Below are positions 61,566 to 64,000 of a DNA stretch of 64,000 nucleotides, one piece after another (the first letter of the stretch is position 1; every line of letters begins with the position of its first letter). A program made the translations under genes and the position numbers. This stretch comes from Daejeonella sp. Its GTDB lineage: Bacteria > Bacteroidota > Bacteroidia > Sphingobacteriales > Sphingobacteriaceae. The notes below the pieces were generated by a model that worked only from the letters and a program-made list of their open reading frames with translations, was not told where the DNA came from and did not search any database. Where the stretch lies: contig NZ_JAFEIG010000020.1 of NCBI RefSeq assembly GCF_017495225.1, forward strand, positions 124,001-188,000, written 5' to 3'.

Positions 61566-61598
61566 AAAACCTGGTTGAATATTCAATCAGGTTTTTTT
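61566..61598 (+). terminator. Rho-independent terminator after the DUF6580-like gene
   Basis: aaaacctggttgaa-ta-ttcaatcaggttttttt: 14-bp stem with one G-U pair, then T-run. Confidence 0.85.
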
Positions 61599-61602
61599 AT
61601 GC

Positions 61603-62283
61603 CTAAATTAAAAGTCTATCAACTAATTCAACTACTCCAATGGTTGAGCTTTTGATTATCAGCTCTACATTACTAATTCTAGTTTCAGGTTGATTTTTAT
61701 CAACCAGGTATTTTTTAGATTTTGCAGGGACAAAATCAATTAATCCAGCTGCTGGATATACTTGTAGAGATGTACCAATTACAATAAAAATATCTGCCTC
61801 TTTGCAAATCCTCTGAGCATATTCAATCATAGGGACTGCCTCACCAAACCACACAACATGAGGACGCAACTGAGATCCTAATTCACAATATTCGCCCATT
61901 TTTAATTCCCAACCTGAAATATCATAAGTCAGCAATGGATTTTTATCTGATTGAGATTTTGTTATTAATCCATGAAGATGCACCACGTTAGACGAACCCG
62001 CCCTCTCATGAAGGTTATCAATGTTTTGAGTGATAATGGTTACATCATACTTTTCTTCCAGTCTTGTGAGCGCTAAATGGGCTGAATTTGGATTTGCATC
62101 AAGCACAGCCTTCCTTCTTTCATTATAAAAGGTCTGGACAAGCAACGGATCTCGTTTCCATGCCTCAGGAGTTGCCACATCTTGAACGCGATATCCCTCC
62201 CATAATCCACCAGCATCTCTGAAAGTTTTTAGACCACTTTCAGCAGAAATTCCTGCCCCTGTTAACACAACAATCTTTTTCAT
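61603..62283 (-). CDS. Sir2-family NAD-dependent protein deacylase
   Basis: KIVVLTGAGISAESGLKTFRDAGGLWEGY, TQNIDNLHERAGSSNVVHLHG, VWFGEAVP, VIGTSLQVYPAAGL. Confidence 0.95.
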   Translation of the reverse strand: MKKIVVLTGAGISAESGLKTFRDAGGLWEGYRVQDVATPEAWKRDPLLVQTFYNERRKAVLDANPNSAHLALTRLEEKYDVTIITQNIDNLHERAGSSNVVHLHGLITKSQSDKNPLLTYDISGWELKMGEYCELGSQLRPHVVWFGEAVPMIEYAQRICKEADIFIVIGTSLQVYPAAGLIDFVPAKSKKYLVDKNQPETRISNVELIIKSSTIGVVELVDRLLI

Positions 62284-62313
62284 TATCTATTCCCTAATAA
62301 TTTTAAATAAAAC

Positions 62314-62348
62314 AAAAATAGCGATGAATTTAATCCATCGCTATTTTT
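62314..62348 (-). terminator. Terminator hairpin downstream of TonB-dependent receptor
   Basis: aaaaatagcgatg (62314-62326) / catcgctattttt (62336-62348), 13-bp stem, 9-nt loop, T-run on both strands. Confidence 0.8.
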
Positions 62349-62364
62349 ATTTGTCAATTTAAAT

Positions 62365-64000
62365 TTATCGTATACCTAAACTAAATCCAGCATTGAAATT
62401 AAGTCCCTTGCTTTGATAACCCGAAAATTCAACATAATCTTCATTCAACAGATTTTTAACATCCGTAAACAAGGTTAAATTAGCCTTTGGTTTATATTGA
62501 ATATAGGCATCAAGCATATTAAAAGCATCTAAATTAGCTTCAACAGTTTTAAAGCTTGCGCCATCAAAATATCGGTCCAAACGATCACCGGTTCGTTTAT
62601 AAATCAAATTCATACTAATTTTCTTACTTAAATCTAATGCAGCATTCAATCCATAAGAATTTTTCGGTCGGCGGAATAAATTAAATTCTGTCTTTGTAGG
62701 TGTTTCAATATTTCCATCCACATAGGCATAAAAAGCATTCAGACTTAAAATTGAAATAGGCTTATAACCCAATTCAAGCTCAAAACCATTATCTTTTTGC
62801 CTATTCTGATTGATATATCCAAACCTATTGCTAGCGATCTGACCAAAATCAATCACATTTTCTATATCTCTATTAAAATATGAAAGTGAAAGGTTAAGAT
62901 TCTGTGAGAAGTTTAAATCAAAACCTGCTTCAAAGCTTGTGGTGGTTTCAGGTTCCAAGGTAAGATTTCCATAATCTGAGAATAATTGATACAAAGATGG
63001 AACACGATAAGCTGAAGATAAATTCACAAATACTTTATAACGATCAGCGAATAAATAAGAAGGATTTAAGGTGTAGGTAAAATTATTTCCATATTCGCTA
63101 TGTTCATTAACTCTACCACCTAGCTCTGCTTGAAAACCGGTATTTGTCCTGAAGAACAAGGAAGTAAAAGCACTTGCCATTCGATTTTTAGCGATTAATT
63201 TAGAACTATATGGATTATTCTGCTCAGTACTCAACTTTCTAAAGGAAACACCACTAGCAAGATCCAAAAAGCTGCTAAATTTATAGTTTAAATTAGCTTC
63301 CAAATGAGCAATATTGCCATAATTATTAGTTATTGAACCTTGGTTATTATATTGATTATTAATGTTGTTTTGACTAAGATTGACGTTTATTATACCTTTA
63401 TCAAGTATTAAGCGCCCTCCTATTCCGGCTAAAAATGAAGATTTACTATAGGTATAATCCAAGGCATCATCAAAAGCACCATTATCTAAATCGGCAACAT
63501 TATTATTCGCTTGAAAATTAGCTCTGAGATTGAATCGATTGCTTATTTTCTGACCAAGATTTAAGTTTAGCGATTTTTGATGGAATCCGTCCTTATCAAA
63601 ATTGGACATAGTTGATGCTGGTTTTGCTGAAGAGAAATTTTCAGAATCAGTATTGCTTGCATTAAATGCGATACTTGTATTTTTTATTTCCCCTTGAAGA
63701 CCTAAAACTTGCTTATAAGTATCATAGGATCCAGCGGTGGCCAATACATTAGCCGACAATTTTCCAGAACCCTTTTTAGTGATGATATTTATTACACCAG
63801 CTACTGCATCTGATCCATATAGAGTAGAATTTCCTCCTTTAAGGATTTCAATTCGCTCAATTAAATCAACTGAAATAGCCGAAATATTATATTCACCAGA
63901 AATTTGGGAGGCATCATTTACAGGGATGCCATCAATTAAAATCAATGTATTTGCTGCACTAGCCCCGCGCATGTACACGGCCTTAACATCGGCAGGATTG
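62365..64000 (-). CDS. TonB-dependent receptor, BtuB-like (partial, continues past window end)
   Basis: Plug domain MRGASAANTLILIDGIPVNDAS...IERIEILKGGNSTLYGSDAVAGVINIITKK; C-terminal barrel; frame open to 64000. Confidence 0.9.
   Translation of the reverse strand, partial: NPADVKAVYMRGASAANTLILIDGIPVNDASQISGEYNISAISVDLIERIEILKGGNSTLYGSDAVAGVINIITKKGSGKLSANVLATAGSYDTYKQVLGLQGEIKNTSIAFNASNTDSENFSSAKPASTMSNFDKDGFHQKSLNLNLGQKISNRFNLRANFQANNNVADLDNGAFDDALDYTYSKSSFLAGIGGRLILDKGIINVNLSQNNINNQYNNQGSITNNYGNIAHLEANLNYKFSSFLDLASGVSFRKLSTEQNNPYSSKLIAKNRMASAFTSLFFRTNTGFQAELGGRVNEHSEYGNNFTYTLNPSYLFADRYKVFVNLSSAYRVPSLYQLFSDYGNLTLEPETTTSFEAGFDLNFSQNLNLSLSYFNRDIENVIDFGQIASNRFGYINQNRQKDNGFELELGYKPISILSLNAFYAYVDGNIETPTKTEFNLFRRPKNSYGLNAALDLSKKISMNLIYKRTGDRLDRYFDGASFKTVEANLDAFNMLDAYIQYKPKANLTLFTDVKNLLNEDYVEFSGYQSKGLNFNAGFSLGIR

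Overview
A+T-rich chromosomal window from a Bacteroidota, most likely Sphingobacteriia (Pedobacter/Solitalea-like). This placement rests on protein family content, TAnnTTTG-type promoter elements and futalosine-pathway genes. The window is mostly dense housekeeping DNA. I saw no prophage, IS element, CRISPR array, rRNA or tRNA. Main blocks are: envelope genes (MlaD, amidase, LptD); a methionine operon (metY-metX-hom) with a neighbouring cystathionine gamma-synthase; futalosine menaquinone genes (mqnE, a histidine phosphatase, mqnA); Mg transporters (corA, mgtE); a cold-shock gene pair; gyrA plus two TPR genes; a photolyase/carotenoid operon (phr to crtI); an isolated CrtA-like gene; and a TonB receptor running off the right edge. 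The most interesting element is the metY leader on the minus strand. A SAM-I riboswitch (about 19525-19627) is followed 11 nt later by an unannotated 42-codon ORF (19385-19513) that ends ...MNNFMYMRCMNCC-stop. Its last 13 codons hold four Met and three Cys, and a perfect 7-bp hairpin overlaps the Met codons. This looks like a Met/Cys-sensing leader peptide stacked behind a SAM riboswitch. Other notable items are perfect palindromes at convergent gene ends, an intercistronic hairpin before metX, a Fur-box-like core upstream of fRMsr, conserved-looking unknown proteins in the carotenoid loci, and frequent TTG starts. All family calls come from reading the sequence; no database search was run.
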